From NCBI GenBank assembly GCA_964619935.1, contig CAZUGO010000006.1, forward strand, positions 1 to 27,363: a stretch of 27,363 nt of DNA. The letters run 5' to 3'. This stretch comes from CAZUGO01 sp964619935. Lineage in GTDB: Bacteria > Planctomycetota > Phycisphaerae > UBA1845 > CAIVHJ01. The notes beneath the pieces were generated by a model. The model was not told the origin of the DNA. It saw only the letters and a program-made list of their open reading frames with translations, and made no database searches. Positions 1 to 8,395 of this stretch are shown piece after piece. Each line of letters begins with the position of its first letter. The first letter of the stretch is position 1. The position numbers and the translations under genes are program-made.

Positions 1-39
1 CTGCCCGTTCACCTTTACTGTCACCTCGATCTCTTGCAT
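1..39 (-). CDS. N-terminal fragment, possibly a CoxS-like [2Fe-2S] subunit
   Basis: Only the first 13 codons lie in the window, reading leftwards off the edge: MQEIEVTVKVNGQ. The start is well supported. A perfect Shine-Dalgarno (AAGGAGGT, complement of 44-51) sits just upstream of an ATG at 39-37. The peptide resembles the first beta strands of plant-ferredoxin-like [2Fe-2S] domains, such as the small subunit of the CO dehydrogenase/xanthine dehydrogenase family, which typically open with a strand ending in VNG. No cysteine is inside the window, so this function is a guess. Other beta-rich N-termini would look the same. That a gene starts here is much surer than what it encodes. Confidence 0.55.
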   Translation of the reverse strand, partial: MQEIEVTVKVNGQ

Positions 40-311
40 CACGACCTCCTTGCGTAAGAAACCGACACCACCACCCTATCGTTGTACACAAGAAGCGTAA
101 CTTTATTTGTTCGATCGCGCCACCCTAAATGGGATGCACCCTGACGGTCGCGGCACGCACATCTTCAAGAGCCGCGATCGTCAGGGCAGGGCGGTCCGGC
201 GTATGCACTCCATCCTGCATACCCGCGGTGCCCGATTCCCTACCTGCCACCGGCCAACGCCTGCAGCGCCCGAGCGCCGCTGGTAGCTCCCCCGAGCGAC
301 ACGGGGGTTCC

Positions 312-597
312 GGCAAGTCGACCGGGTCGTTCTGGCAAGTCGACCGGGTCGTTCCGGCAAGTCGACCAGGTCGTTCTGGCAAGTCGACCGGGTCGTTCCG
401 GCAAGTCGACCGGGTCGTTCTGGCAAGTCGACCGGGTCGTTCTGGCAAGTCGACCTGGTCGTTCCGGCAAGTCGACCTGGTCGTTAAGGAAAGTCGACCT
501 GGTCGTTCTGGCAATGCGACCTGGTCGTTCTGGCAAAGTGACCTGGTCGTTCTGGCAAGTCGACCGGGTCGTTTCGGCAAGTCGACCGGGTCGGTTC
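312..597. repeat. 13-copy 22-bp tandem repeat with palindromic core
   Basis: There are thirteen contiguous units of exactly 22 bp (312 + 22n). The consensus is GGCAAGTCGACCNGGTCGTT plus two variable bases (mostly CT or CC). Each unit carries an 11-bp odd palindrome, CGACC-N-GGTCG. The central base varies: G in units 1, 2, 4, 5, 6, 12 and 13, A in unit 3, T in units 7-11. The arms are intact in 12 of 13 units; unit 11 has TGACC. There are no spacers, so this is not a CRISPR array. Units two helical turns long would place every palindrome on the same DNA face. Confidence 0.95.
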
Positions 598-612
598 GGC
601 AACAATACAGAG

Positions 613-648
613 CGGTCCTGGCGGCGCCTCCCTGGGAGGGCAGGACCG
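613..648. other. Nested hairpin next to the tandem array
   Basis: CGGTCCTG at 613-620 pairs perfectly with CAGGACCG at 641-648. Inside it, CCTCC (627-631) pairs with GGAGG (635-639) around a 3-base loop. No T-run follows, so it is not a canonical intrinsic terminator. It begins 15 bases after the last complete 22-bp unit. It could be a structured transcript end, a protein site or part of the same repetitive element. Confidence 0.5.
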
Positions 649-964
649 TGGGCCTGGCCGCGCGGCGATCCGACGTCGTTGCCGCCGCAGCACATCGGAA
701 GCGAATGGGGGCCAATTCGGTTGTGCAGGTGGTGGGCTCGGCGGACCACTATACCTTATTAACATGCGCATCGAGTCTCGTGGTGGCCCGTGCGGCAGGT
801 GTGGCGATTGTCATGGTGCCATGGTCCGACCCATGGTGCGGAAATACCGGACCGCGGGTGCCGGGTTATTCCTCCCGCGGTGGCCGCCGTTCCGGTGGGC
901 GTTGCAGCGGGTGCGGACGGGATCGTGGCTGGCTACTCGGACGCCAGCGTGGTGGGCGGTGTTT

Positions 965-992
965 TTGTCGCGGCAGATCCGCCGGTTATATC
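965..992 (+). promoter_or_regulatory. Weak sigma-70-like promoter candidate
   Basis: TTGTCG (965-970) and TATATC (987-992) are separated by 16 bases, about 80 bases upstream of the HD-GYP start. It is the most AT-rich patch in the leader. The match is modest. Confidence 0.25.
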
Positions 993-1072
993 TTATCTTC
1001 GGGAGTGTCGCCGGCTTGCTGCCGGTGCCGCCTCTCAGATCTTACGGGTTGCCGTCGCAGCCGCATCGCACA

Positions 1073-1897
1073 ATGGGGGCTGATCCAGTGAGTGCTGAAC
1101 CTGTACGGGCATCGTCGTCACCGGCAACTTTGCTGGATCTGGCGCGCCGGATTGAAGACAAAGATCCTTATACCGCCGGGCATACTTGGCGGGTGGCCAA
1201 CTACGGTCAGATTTTGGCGGCGGCGCTGGACTACTCACCACAGCGGATCGAGAACATGTTGTTGGCGGGTACCCTGCACGACATCGGCAAGATCTCGGTT
1301 CCCGACGAGATCCTGATGAAGCCGGGCCGCTTGACCGATGCGGAGTTCGAGATCCTGAAGCGCCACCCACAGGACGGCCACGACCTGCTGGCCGGTTGGG
1401 AGGAGTTCTGCGGGGTGCTCGACGTGGTCCTGATGCACCACGAGGCCTATGACGGCCGGGGCTATCCCCTCGGGCTGGCTGGCGAAGACATCCCTCACGA
1501 GGCCCGGTTGTTTGCCGTTGTCGACGCGTTCGACGCCATGACCAGCGACCGCTGCTATCGGCCGGCCATGACCGGCGACAATGCCGTCTACGAGATTTGG
1601 CGCAATCGCGGCCGGCAGTTTGACCCCGCGATTGCCGACGCGTTCTTGCGTTTGTACCGCAAGGGCTTGTTGGAGCACATCATGGGTTACAGTGACTATG
1701 GGATCAAGATGTGCCGCTGCCCGAAGTGCGGTCCCGTGATCGAGCTGCCGAACGGACAGCATCTCGACGATGAGGTGATTTGCCCGCTGTGTTGCTCGCG
1801 CTTCGCCATCGCCGGGATCGCCGGCAGCAGCTTTCGGTTGGAGTACCTGGGCCAGGTCGCGCCCTCCGCCGTCGGCGCTGTCGCTGTCGCGCCCTAA
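1073..1897 (+). CDS. HD-GYP domain phosphodiesterase with C-terminal zinc ribbon
   Basis: This is a probable cyclic-di-GMP phosphodiesterase of 274 aa. The HD-GYP signature is complete: TAGHTWRV (His37), HDIGK (His69, Asp70), HHEAYDGRGYP (His122-His123, GYP loop at 129-132) and the DAFDAMTSDRCYR segment near 151-163. There is no N-terminal receiver or sensory domain. At the C-terminus, cysteines at about 214, 216, 219 and 237, 240, 241 form a likely zinc ribbon, which may take the sensory or partner-binding role. A longer frame opens at 764, but its added residues are Arg/Pro/Trp-rich and unlike the domain. A GTG at 1088 is an equally good start and has a G-rich stretch upstream. The catalytic family is clear; which cyclic dinucleotide it cleaves is inferred. 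Confidence 0.9.
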   Translation: MGADPVSAEPVRASSSPATLLDLARRIEDKDPYTAGHTWRVANYGQILAAALDYSPQRIENMLLAGTLHDIGKISVPDEILMKPGRLTDAEFEILKRHPQDGHDLLAGWEEFCGVLDVVLMHHEAYDGRGYPLGLAGEDIPHEARLFAVVDAFDAMTSDRCYRPAMTGDNAVYEIWRNRGRQFDPAIADAFLRLYRKGLLEHIMGYSDYGIKMCRCPKCGPVIELPNGQHLDDEVICPLCCSRFAIAGIAGSSFRLEYLGQVAPSAVGAVAVAP

Positions 1898-2234
1898 CCC
1901 CGGGCGCCCGCTACCGGCGGGACGCCGCCCCGCCAGGCCCGCAGCTCCGGCGGCTGATGGCCGCATTCGGGCCCCCGCTGGAACCATAGTCCCTTGCAGC
2001 CCAACGTCATCGACCTTCCCGCGGCTTGACTAGACACTCCCCTGCGATAATGATACGGTTGCCGGTCGTCCTTGCGGCGGCTCGCGGTATGTCCTCTACC
2101 CAATCCTGCGGTTAACGCGCGACCTCCTGCCGGGGGGTGTCACCTGTGTGCCGGATGTCGTCGCGGCGGTCAGCAACGGTCTTGCCGTCGTGCCACGCGG
2201 GCCCCGCGAAGTGCTCACAAGATTACGGGAGATT
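1898..2234. other. Intergenic region with a promoter candidate for the lipoprotein
   Basis: No gene seen. A GC hairpin (GGCGGG 1916-1921 with CCCGCC 1929-1934) lies just past the HD-GYP stop but lacks a T-tract. TTGACT (2026-2031) is followed by a GATAATGATAC stretch at 2046-2056. The best -10 (GATAAT) is only 14 bases away, so spacing is poor, yet this is the likeliest promoter for the gene at 2235. The frame upstream of 2235 is open to a GTG at 2148, but that extension has no ribosome binding site and would bury the signal peptide. Confidence 0.4.
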
Positions 2235-5200
2235 ATGGTGATTCGATTTTGTGCTCGACGCGAAGCGGGTGGTGCGGGTGTCTGCCGGGCGCTGACCCTG
2301 TTGCTGGCGCTGTGCCTGTGGGTACCGGCGGGTTGTTCCGACATGGCCGGCAACGGCAACGACAATGCCAACGGGGACGGCAACGGTAACCAGAACACCA
2401 ATAATAATGATAATGGCAATACCAACGGCAACACGAATGACAATGGCGGTTCGACCACGCCAGGTCCAGGAGAGATCTTCCTGCAGTTCGACCTGGACAG
2501 CAGTTCGGCGGTCCTGGCCCGGGCGTTGGGCGGAGACAGCACCGAGTACGGTTTTTTCGGCGAGGAGTCCAACGGGCTACCCTCGGTACTGGCTCAAGTC
2601 GACGTCATTTTGCCCAACCAGGTGGCCGTTCGTCTGATCACCGACGACCGCAATAGGCCCTCGCAGATCCTGGCGTCGGACGACAGCGCCCTGCTGCTGT
2701 CCTACGATACGGACGGGACCCGAGTGACCTCGACCTTTATCGCACCGAGTGGCGAGACCACGCGCCGAACGGCGGTGCTGGCCAGCGAAGCCGCCCGTGT
2801 CGCTCAGCAGCAATCGACGCCGGTCAGCTCCTTGTGCGCACTCATCAACGGCATCAGTGAGGTGATGAGCGCCGTGTTGGAAACCTGCGATTCGGAGCCG
2901 GCAAGCGACTTGTGCAGCGGGAATGTGGCGGAAGCGGCTGACGATCTGGACCGTTTCTGCGGTTCGATGCTGACCCAGGTCAGCGGTCTGCTGGGCAGTA
3001 CCATTGGCCAGGGTCCGAGCCTGACCATCCCCCTGGGCGTGTCGGTGACCGCCGATGCCGACTCCGTGACCCCCAACGCCGGAGTGCTGCTCCAGGGCGC
3101 CGTGGTCGGCGGCACGCCGCCATACCTGTTCAACTGGTCGGTCCAGGAGGGTCCGTCGCAGCCGCCAATCACGGCCAGCTCCACCGGCAGCATCAGCACC
3201 GGCACGGTCACGTTGACTGCCTTAGGCGTCTATCGGATTCGACTGAGTATCTTCGACATTGTCGGACGGTCGGCGTTCTTCGACGTCCAGGTCGTGGTGT
3301 CGGATGTCGCCGGCGCCTTGAACGTAATTGCCGCAGCCAGCGGGTCCGCCGCCGATGGGTTTTCGGCGACTCTGTCCGCCGAGGCTTCAGGCGGGGCCCC
3401 GCCGTACGATTATGCCTGGAGTCTGGTGGACGGTCCGACGTCCGGTCAGGCCACCATTGCCGATCCCAAAGCGCCTGAAACGACGGTGACGGTGACCGCG
3501 GGCGGCAACTACATCTTTCAGGTCGTGGCCACCGACGCCCTGGATGCAACCGCCACTTCGAGCGTGGCGGTGACGATCATCGATCCCGCCAGCAGCCTGA
3601 CCGCTGCGATTAATGCTCCGACCTGCGCCGTGGTGGTGTCCCAGGATACCTGCGTGGCGGGCAACGGGTCGATTGCCCTGAGTGCCACGGTGAGCAACGC
3701 CACCAGCCAGGATGCCTTGGTCTACGAATGGGCCATTACCCAGGGCAGCACCTCCGGTACTTTTGGGGCCACGGGCACGACCTCGACGCTGGCCAATCCG
3801 ATCCTGTCGGCAATTGGGCTGGAGACCATGGTCGTGGAGTTGACGGTGACCGACCAGGGCAGCAGCCAGTTCTCGCATGATGAAGTCTCGGTGCAGGTCA
3901 TTCCCGATTCGGACCTCGACGTGGTCTTGCTGACCGACGGTAACGCCACTTTGAACCTGCCGGAGTCGTTGTTCGCCCAGGTGACCGGTGCGATCGGCGA
4001 ACTGAGTTTCGATTGGGACCTGCTGACCGGCAGCGGCACCTTCGACACCAGCACCGCCCAAAGCGTGAACTTCACGCCCACGGCCGAAGGAGAGGTCAGC
4101 CTGCGGGTGGTGGTCACCGATTCATCGTCCGGCGAAACGGCGGAAGACTCGCGGGTTCTGAGCGTTGCCACCTTTGGCGTGTCGATTCTGGGCGGTCTCG
4201 AGATTTCACGGAACACGCTCACCGACTTTACCGCGACGTTGTCGGCCACGGCGCCCAGCGAGGTGACCTACAAGTGGACCGCCACCGTGCAAGATCCCCA
4301 GGAATCGTTGACCGTCGCGCTGGTCGGCGACACGGCGCCGACCGTTCAGGTGTTGGCCTCCGGCGATGGCGAATTCGAATTGACGGTCACCGTGACCGAA
4401 GACACCGATGCTTTGATCAATGCCGCCGCCACCACCGTGCAGGTGGCGGTGGTCTGCCTGGCGGCTGACCTGCCGGTCGCGACTGCGGGGGCGGCTCAGG
4501 TTGCCCAATCGGCTGCCCTGGTGACCTTGACCTGCGGCGCCTCCCAAGCCAGCGATCCGACCTTCCGCTGGCGCTCCCATGCCAGCGCCGTCGCCACCGC
4601 TGATCTGATGGCGGTCCAGAATGCTCCAGGCAGCGTGTCGTTTACGATGCCGAACTCGCAGACCGGGGCCCTCGAGTTCGAGTGCATTGCACAGAAGCCG
4701 ACCACCCAATGTGAGGACGGCGACGCCACCCTGGTCTACCCGTCGCCGCTGGCAACGCCCACAACCGCCACCGCCATTCAGACGGCGGTGGTCGGGTCCC
4801 GGGTGACCGTGGATTGCCAGAAGGTCAGCGGCTATATTCCCGATGTCAATGGCCCCGCAGGCGCCGCCCAGGTGATCACCTACGGCTGGCGGCAGGTCGA
4901 CGCCGCCGGCAATCCCATCAGCCCGACGTCGGTGGCCGACTTCAGTGTCGACACCGCCAGCGGACGGCTGACCTTTACCGCTCCCGACGACACACCGCAA
5001 CAGGGTCCGCTGCTGTTCGAGTGCCGGGCGGTGGTCGCAGACGCGGACGGCGACCTGCCCGGACCGTACAGCACCTCCAACCGGGCCCAGGTTACCGTGG
5101 CGCGGTTCGATGTCCTGACCCTGGTTCAGGCGGGCGACACGGTGCCGGCCACCCAACCGGACGGGTCGGATCTCGACGGCGTCTATCAGGACATCAACGT

Positions 5201-6350
5201 CGGACGGATCCGGTTGACCAACACCGCGCCCGGCAGTGTGCTGTTCAGCAGCACACTGGATCCGACGGCGGACCGCCCGTCGGGCGTATTTCGGATCGGG
5301 GCCAACGGCAGCGCCGCGATGGCCGTGGTATTGCAGGGCGATGCGGTTCCCGGGGGAGGCACCTTCGGCCCGATCGAACTCTTCGACGCCACCAGCAGCA
5401 CCAACCTGGCATTTGTCGCCGATGTCGACGGGCTGGCCGCCGGGAACGCCGGTGTGTTTCGGCTGCAGTCCGGCGTGATCACGGCAGTGGCGTTGAACTA
5501 CGGCGGAGCCGCCAACAGCCGCAATCCGTCGAACGTCGGGTACTGTGCTTTTGCCGATGTTGCCCTGGCGGGTTCGGCGACGGTGTCGCACCTGGCCGAC
5601 ATCCAGACTGCCGGGGACTGCGCCGCACCGAGCAGCGGCATCTACTCCACCGCTGCCCCGCTGACCATCGCCGAGATCGGCGACAGCATGCCCGACACCT
5701 TCCAGGGACAAGTGTTTGATCGCTTTGCCGCCGGATCGCTGGTGGCCGGCAACAACGGCGTGCTGGCGTTTGCCGGAGAGGACACCAGCGGCGCCAGCTC
5801 GTTCGGCGCGTTTACCATGGCCACGGGGTTGCAGGTTCTCGATTCGGCCTTCGTCAGCGGTCGCAAGGCCGGCAGCACCAACGGCAGCTACGGGCTGGCG
5901 TTGCCCGACGATCTGGCGGTGAGCAGCGCCGGTGTCGTGGCCTTCCTGGCGGAGATCCTCGGTTTGTCAGATGCCAGCGCCGGCGTGTTCACCAACCAGG
6001 GGACCTTCGGCACCGATGTGCTGCTCAACGACGAGAGCAGCCCCGCCGGGTTCGATTTCATCGCCTTCACCCAGGTCGCCATCAACGCCGGCGGCGACAT
6101 TGCCTTCATTGCCAACCAAGACAACTCGAACGGCCTGTATTACTATCGCAACGAGACCGCAACGGTCATCGCCCTGCGTGATTCGGTGGGCACGGCGATC
6201 CGGGACGACACCGTGCTGACCGACAGCAACGCACTGCAACTGAACGTCGCCATGCTGGGCGACGTTCAACTCAATGACATCGGGACGGTGCTGTTCTCGG
6301 TGACCCTGGGAACCGGTGAGGGGGCCCTGCTGTCAGCGACCCAACCGTAG
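2235..6350 (+). CDS. Giant secreted lipoprotein with PKD-like and NxxGxxAF-type repeats
   Basis: A 1371-aa exported protein. ATG at 2235 follows GGGAG by a few bases and begins a lipoprotein-type signal: Arg-rich start, LTLLLALCLWV core, then PAGC with Cys34 as the likely lipidation site (Pro at -3 is unusual). Residues about 39-75 are an Asn/Asp/Gly/Thr linker. The central region, about 260-950, is a run of immunoglobulin-like PKD-type modules recognisable by GGTPPYLFNWSV, GGAPPYDYAWSLVDGP and repeated GxYxFxVxxTD edges. The C-terminal ~370 residues carry degenerate NxxGxxAF-type repeats: NNGVLAFAG, SAGVVAFLA, NAGGDIAFIA, DIGTVLFSV. Such proteins are surface-exposed in planctomycetes, probably structural or adhesive. 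No catalytic motif is visible. The last 18 bases overlap the convergent mutase gene. Confidence 0.85.
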   Translation: MVIRFCARREAGGAGVCRALTLLLALCLWVPAGCSDMAGNGNDNANGDGNGNQNTNNNDNGNTNGNTNDNGGSTTPGPGEIFLQFDLDSSSAVLARALGGDSTEYGFFGEESNGLPSVLAQVDVILPNQVAVRLITDDRNRPSQILASDDSALLLSYDTDGTRVTSTFIAPSGETTRRTAVLASEAARVAQQQSTPVSSLCALINGISEVMSAVLETCDSEPASDLCSGNVAEAADDLDRFCGSMLTQVSGLLGSTIGQGPSLTIPLGVSVTADADSVTPNAGVLLQGAVVGGTPPYLFNWSVQEGPSQPPITASSTGSISTGTVTLTALGVYRIRLSIFDIVGRSAFFDVQVVVSDVAGALNVIAAASGSAADGFSATLSAEASGGAPPYDYAWSLVDGPTSGQATIADPKAPETTVTVTAGGNYIFQVVATDALDATATSSVAVTIIDPASSLTAAINAPTCAVVVSQDTCVAGNGSIALSATVSNATSQDALVYEWAITQGSTSGTFGATGTTSTLANPILSAIGLETMVVELTVTDQGSSQFSHDEVSVQVIPDSDLDVVLLTDGNATLNLPESLFAQVTGAIGELSFDWDLLTGSGTFDTSTAQSVNFTPTAEGEVSLRVVVTDSSSGETAEDSRVLSVATFGVSILGGLEISRNTLTDFTATLSATAPSEVTYKWTATVQDPQESLTVALVGDTAPTVQVLASGDGEFELTVTVTEDTDALINAAATTVQVAVVCLAADLPVATAGAAQVAQSAALVTLTCGASQASDPTFRWRSHASAVATADLMAVQNAPGSVSFTMPNSQTGALEFECIAQKPTTQCEDGDATLVYPSPLATPTTATAIQTAVVGSRVTVDCQKVSGYIPDVNGPAGAAQVITYGWRQVDAAGNPISPTSVADFSVDTASGRLTFTAPDDTPQQGPLLFECRAVVADADGDLPGPYSTSNRAQVTVARFDVLTLVQAGDTVPATQPDGSDLDGVYQDINVGRIRLTNTAPGSVLFSSTLDPTADRPSGVFRIGANGSAAMAVVLQGDAVPGGGTFGPIELFDATSSTNLAFVADVDGLAAGNAGVFRLQSGVITAVALNYGGAANSRNPSNVGYCAFADVALAGSATVSHLADIQTAGDCAAPSSGIYSTAAPLTIAEIGDSMPDTFQGQVFDRFAAGSLVAGNNGVLAFAGEDTSGASSFGAFTMATGLQVLDSAFVSGRKAGSTNGSYGLALPDDLAVSSAGVVAFLAEILGLSDASAGVFTNQGTFGTDVLLNDESSPAGFDFIAFTQVAINAGGDIAFIANQDNSNGLYYYRNETATVIALRDSVGTAIRDDTVLTDSNALQLNVAMLGDVQLNDIGTVLFSVTLGTGEGALLSATQP

Positions 6351-8117
6351 TTCGGACTCGCCGGCCCAGCAGCAGACGTCCGCGAGCATGGCGTCGAGGC
6401 GTGCCGCGGCTGCCGCCTTGGCCCGCTCCAGGGTGGCGACCGGTTCACGGGTCATCAGGTAGAACTTGATCTTCGGTTCGGTGCCGCTTGGGCGGCCGAT
6501 GACCTTGCTGCCGTCCTGCAGCGTAAACAGCATGACGTCGCTGCGCGGCAGGTGGGAGGTGCCGATTTCGGTTCCATCGCTCCGGCGGATCACCCCGCTG
6601 TTCAAGTCACCGATGGCCGCGACCTCGATCCCGCCGATGACGGCCGGCGGGTGCTGCCGCAATCGTGCCATGATACGGCGGATTTGCTCCGCTCCGGCTT
6701 TGCCGCTGAAAGCGACGTTGTGGCTCCGCTCCTCGTAGTAGCCGTAGCGCTCGAACAGCCACTCCAGAAGCTGAGACACGCTCCGTTGTTCCGCCAAGGC
6801 CCAGGCCGCCATGTCGGCGATGGCCGCGGCGCTCCCGACGGCATCCTTGTCGCGGACATAGGTCGCCGGCATGTATCCGTAGCTCTCCTCGGCGCCGAAC
6901 AGGTAGGTTCGCGGATCCTCGGGCGATTCGAACGCGGTCGCCAACTGCCCGATCCACTTGAAGCCGGTCAGGGTCTCCACGACGGCCGCGCCGTAGGAGC
7001 GGGCAATGTCTTTCATCATGTCGCCCGACACCACGGTGGTGACCAGGGTCGCACCCTTGGGAAGGCCGCCCTCCCGGGTGCGCTGCTCGCAGATATAGTA
7101 GGTCAGCAGCGCCGCGACGCGGTTGCCGCTGACCCGTTCGTAGTCCCCCTGCGGTGTCGGGACCGCGATCCCGACGCGATCGGCATCGGGGTCGGTTCCG
7201 ATGACCAGGTCGGCGTGTTCCCGCCGGGCCAGGGCGATGGCCAGGGTCAGGGCTTCGGCCTCCTCGGGGTTGGGGGATGCGACCGTGGGAAACGCCCCGT
7301 CCGGAGCGGCCTGCTCCGGCACCTCGATGACCCGGGTGAAGCCGCGCTGCCGCAATGCCCGCGGGATCATGGTCCCGCCGGTGCCGTGCAGGTTGGTGTA
7401 CACGACGGTCACGTGGCCGCCGCGGTCTCGCGAAATCTGCGGCGTGAGGCAGGCATTCTGGACGGCGCTCAGGAAGGCCTCGTCGAGGTCAGGTCCGAGC
7501 ACCTGGATCCAATGGTCGGCGACGCCACGATCGTAGGGCATGGCCTTGACGTCGGCGAATGACGCCACGCGGCGGACTTGCTCGATGATCTCATGGTCGT
7601 GGGGTGGAACCACCTGGCCGCCATCCGACCAGTAGACCTTGAGCCCGTTGTATTCGGGCGGATTGTGGCTGGCGGTGATCACCACGCCGGCGCTGGCGTG
7701 CAGATGCAAGACGGTAAACGACAGTTGCGGCGTCGAGCGAACGCCGTCGAACACGGCGGCCCGGATTCCATTACCGGCCATGACCGAGGCGGTTCGCCGG
7801 GCGAACAACTCGCTGCAGCGGCGGCAGTCATAAGCGATGACCACGGTGGCGGGCCGAGCGTCCAGCGCCTGGGCGGCGAGGGTCTGGGCCAGGCCTTGGG
7901 CGGCCGCCCCCACGGTGTACACGTTCATGCGGTTGAGCCCGGCTCCGATCACCCCCCGCAGCCCACCGGTGCCGAATTGCAGTTGGCGGTAAAAGCGGTC
8001 ACCCAGTTCCGCGGCGGCATCCGCCTCGAGCAGTTCGCGGATTTTGGTCTTGTCGCCGTCCTCGATGGCCGGATCGTGCAACCAGGCCCGGGCGGCTTGG
8101 AGAATGGGCGGATCCAT
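6333..8117 (-). CDS. Phosphoglucomutase/phosphomannomutase
   Basis: Alpha-D-phosphohexomutase of 594 aa that interconverts hexose 1- and 6-phosphates in the cytoplasm, feeding glycogen, cell-envelope or nucleotide-sugar synthesis. All four active-site elements are present: TASHNPPEYNG with catalytic Ser150, the metal loop GTDPDADR with Asp309, Asp311 and Asp313, the sugar-specificity loop GAEESYGY near 418, and the phosphate loop RPSGTEPKIKFY near 553. Length and the FGTGGLRG segment near 48-55 fit the longer PGM2/PgcA-like branch rather than the ~460-aa AlgC/GlmM types. ATG at 8117 is preceded by AGGTG about ten bases upstream. Whether glucose or mannose phosphate is preferred cannot be read from the sequence. 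Confidence 0.95.
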   Translation of the reverse strand: MDPPILQAARAWLHDPAIEDGDKTKIRELLEADAAAELGDRFYRQLQFGTGGLRGVIGAGLNRMNVYTVGAAAQGLAQTLAAQALDARPATVVIAYDCRRCSELFARRTASVMAGNGIRAAVFDGVRSTPQLSFTVLHLHASAGVVITASHNPPEYNGLKVYWSDGGQVVPPHDHEIIEQVRRVASFADVKAMPYDRGVADHWIQVLGPDLDEAFLSAVQNACLTPQISRDRGGHVTVVYTNLHGTGGTMIPRALRQRGFTRVIEVPEQAAPDGAFPTVASPNPEEAEALTLAIALARREHADLVIGTDPDADRVGIAVPTPQGDYERVSGNRVAALLTYYICEQRTREGGLPKGATLVTTVVSGDMMKDIARSYGAAVVETLTGFKWIGQLATAFESPEDPRTYLFGAEESYGYMPATYVRDKDAVGSAAAIADMAAWALAEQRSVSQLLEWLFERYGYYEERSHNVAFSGKAGAEQIRRIMARLRQHPPAVIGGIEVAAIGDLNSGVIRRSDGTEIGTSHLPRSDVMLFTLQDGSKVIGRPSGTEPKIKFYLMTREPVATLERAKAAAAARLDAMLADVCCWAGESELRLGR

Positions 8118-8177
8118 GGTTGGGTTTCACCTGGACGCCCGGCCGGCGATCCTGTTTCCGGCCGTGGCGCTCGCTGT

Positions 8178-8207
8178 AGTGTACTGCGACCCGCGGGCAG
8201 AATCCAA
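8178..8207 (-). promoter_or_regulatory. Candidate promoter for the phosphohexomutase
   Basis: On the minus strand, TTGGAT (complement of 8202-8207) and TACACT (complement of 8178-8183) are 18 bases apart, giving a leader of about 55 bases to the ATG at 8117. The -10 is fair and the -35 is weak. Confidence 0.3.
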
Positions 8208-8395
8208 GTCCAGCAGACCGCGAAGCACTGCCCCAGTGGCCCGGTCGTGCCGTCCACGGCGCCCACGGGCTTCGGGTGGGGCTGGAGTTGGGCGGCCGAA
8301 GCGTCTATGGTGATGGGAAGATGCCGCGTACCCGCTTCGATTCTCAGCGCCGCGGAGGCGAGTCGGGCGCGTTGCTGTAGCGAGGGCCACTTCAG

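Larger units (their letters stand above)
40..1072. other. Long non-coding interval with tandem repeats
   Basis: No convincing gene lies between the divergent starts at 39 and 1073. Open frames do run through it on both strands, but they follow from the 22-bp array, which has no stop in several frames. Their peptides are Arg/Pro/Gly-rich and carry no recognisable domain. The interval holds the array at 312-597, a nested hairpin at 613-648 and a weak promoter-like pair at 965-992. The rest (40-311 and 649-964) shows nothing I can name. Confidence 0.7.

Noticed and set aside
312..597. CRISPR array
   Set aside because: Units are contiguous with no unique spacers, and no cas genes are nearby.
764..1072. 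N-terminal extension of the HD-GYP protein
   Set aside because: The extension is Arg/Pro/Trp-rich, has no family match by eye, and its start lacks a ribosome site.
129..1091. 320-aa plus frame and several minus frames through the repeat array
   Set aside because: The array is stop-free in many frames; the peptides are repeat-encoded, lack domains and have no ribosome site.
4206..5711. 501-aa minus frame inside the giant lipoprotein gene
   Set aside because: It mirrors a real, domain-bearing frame; its Gly/Arg/Asp-rich content is a GC artefact.
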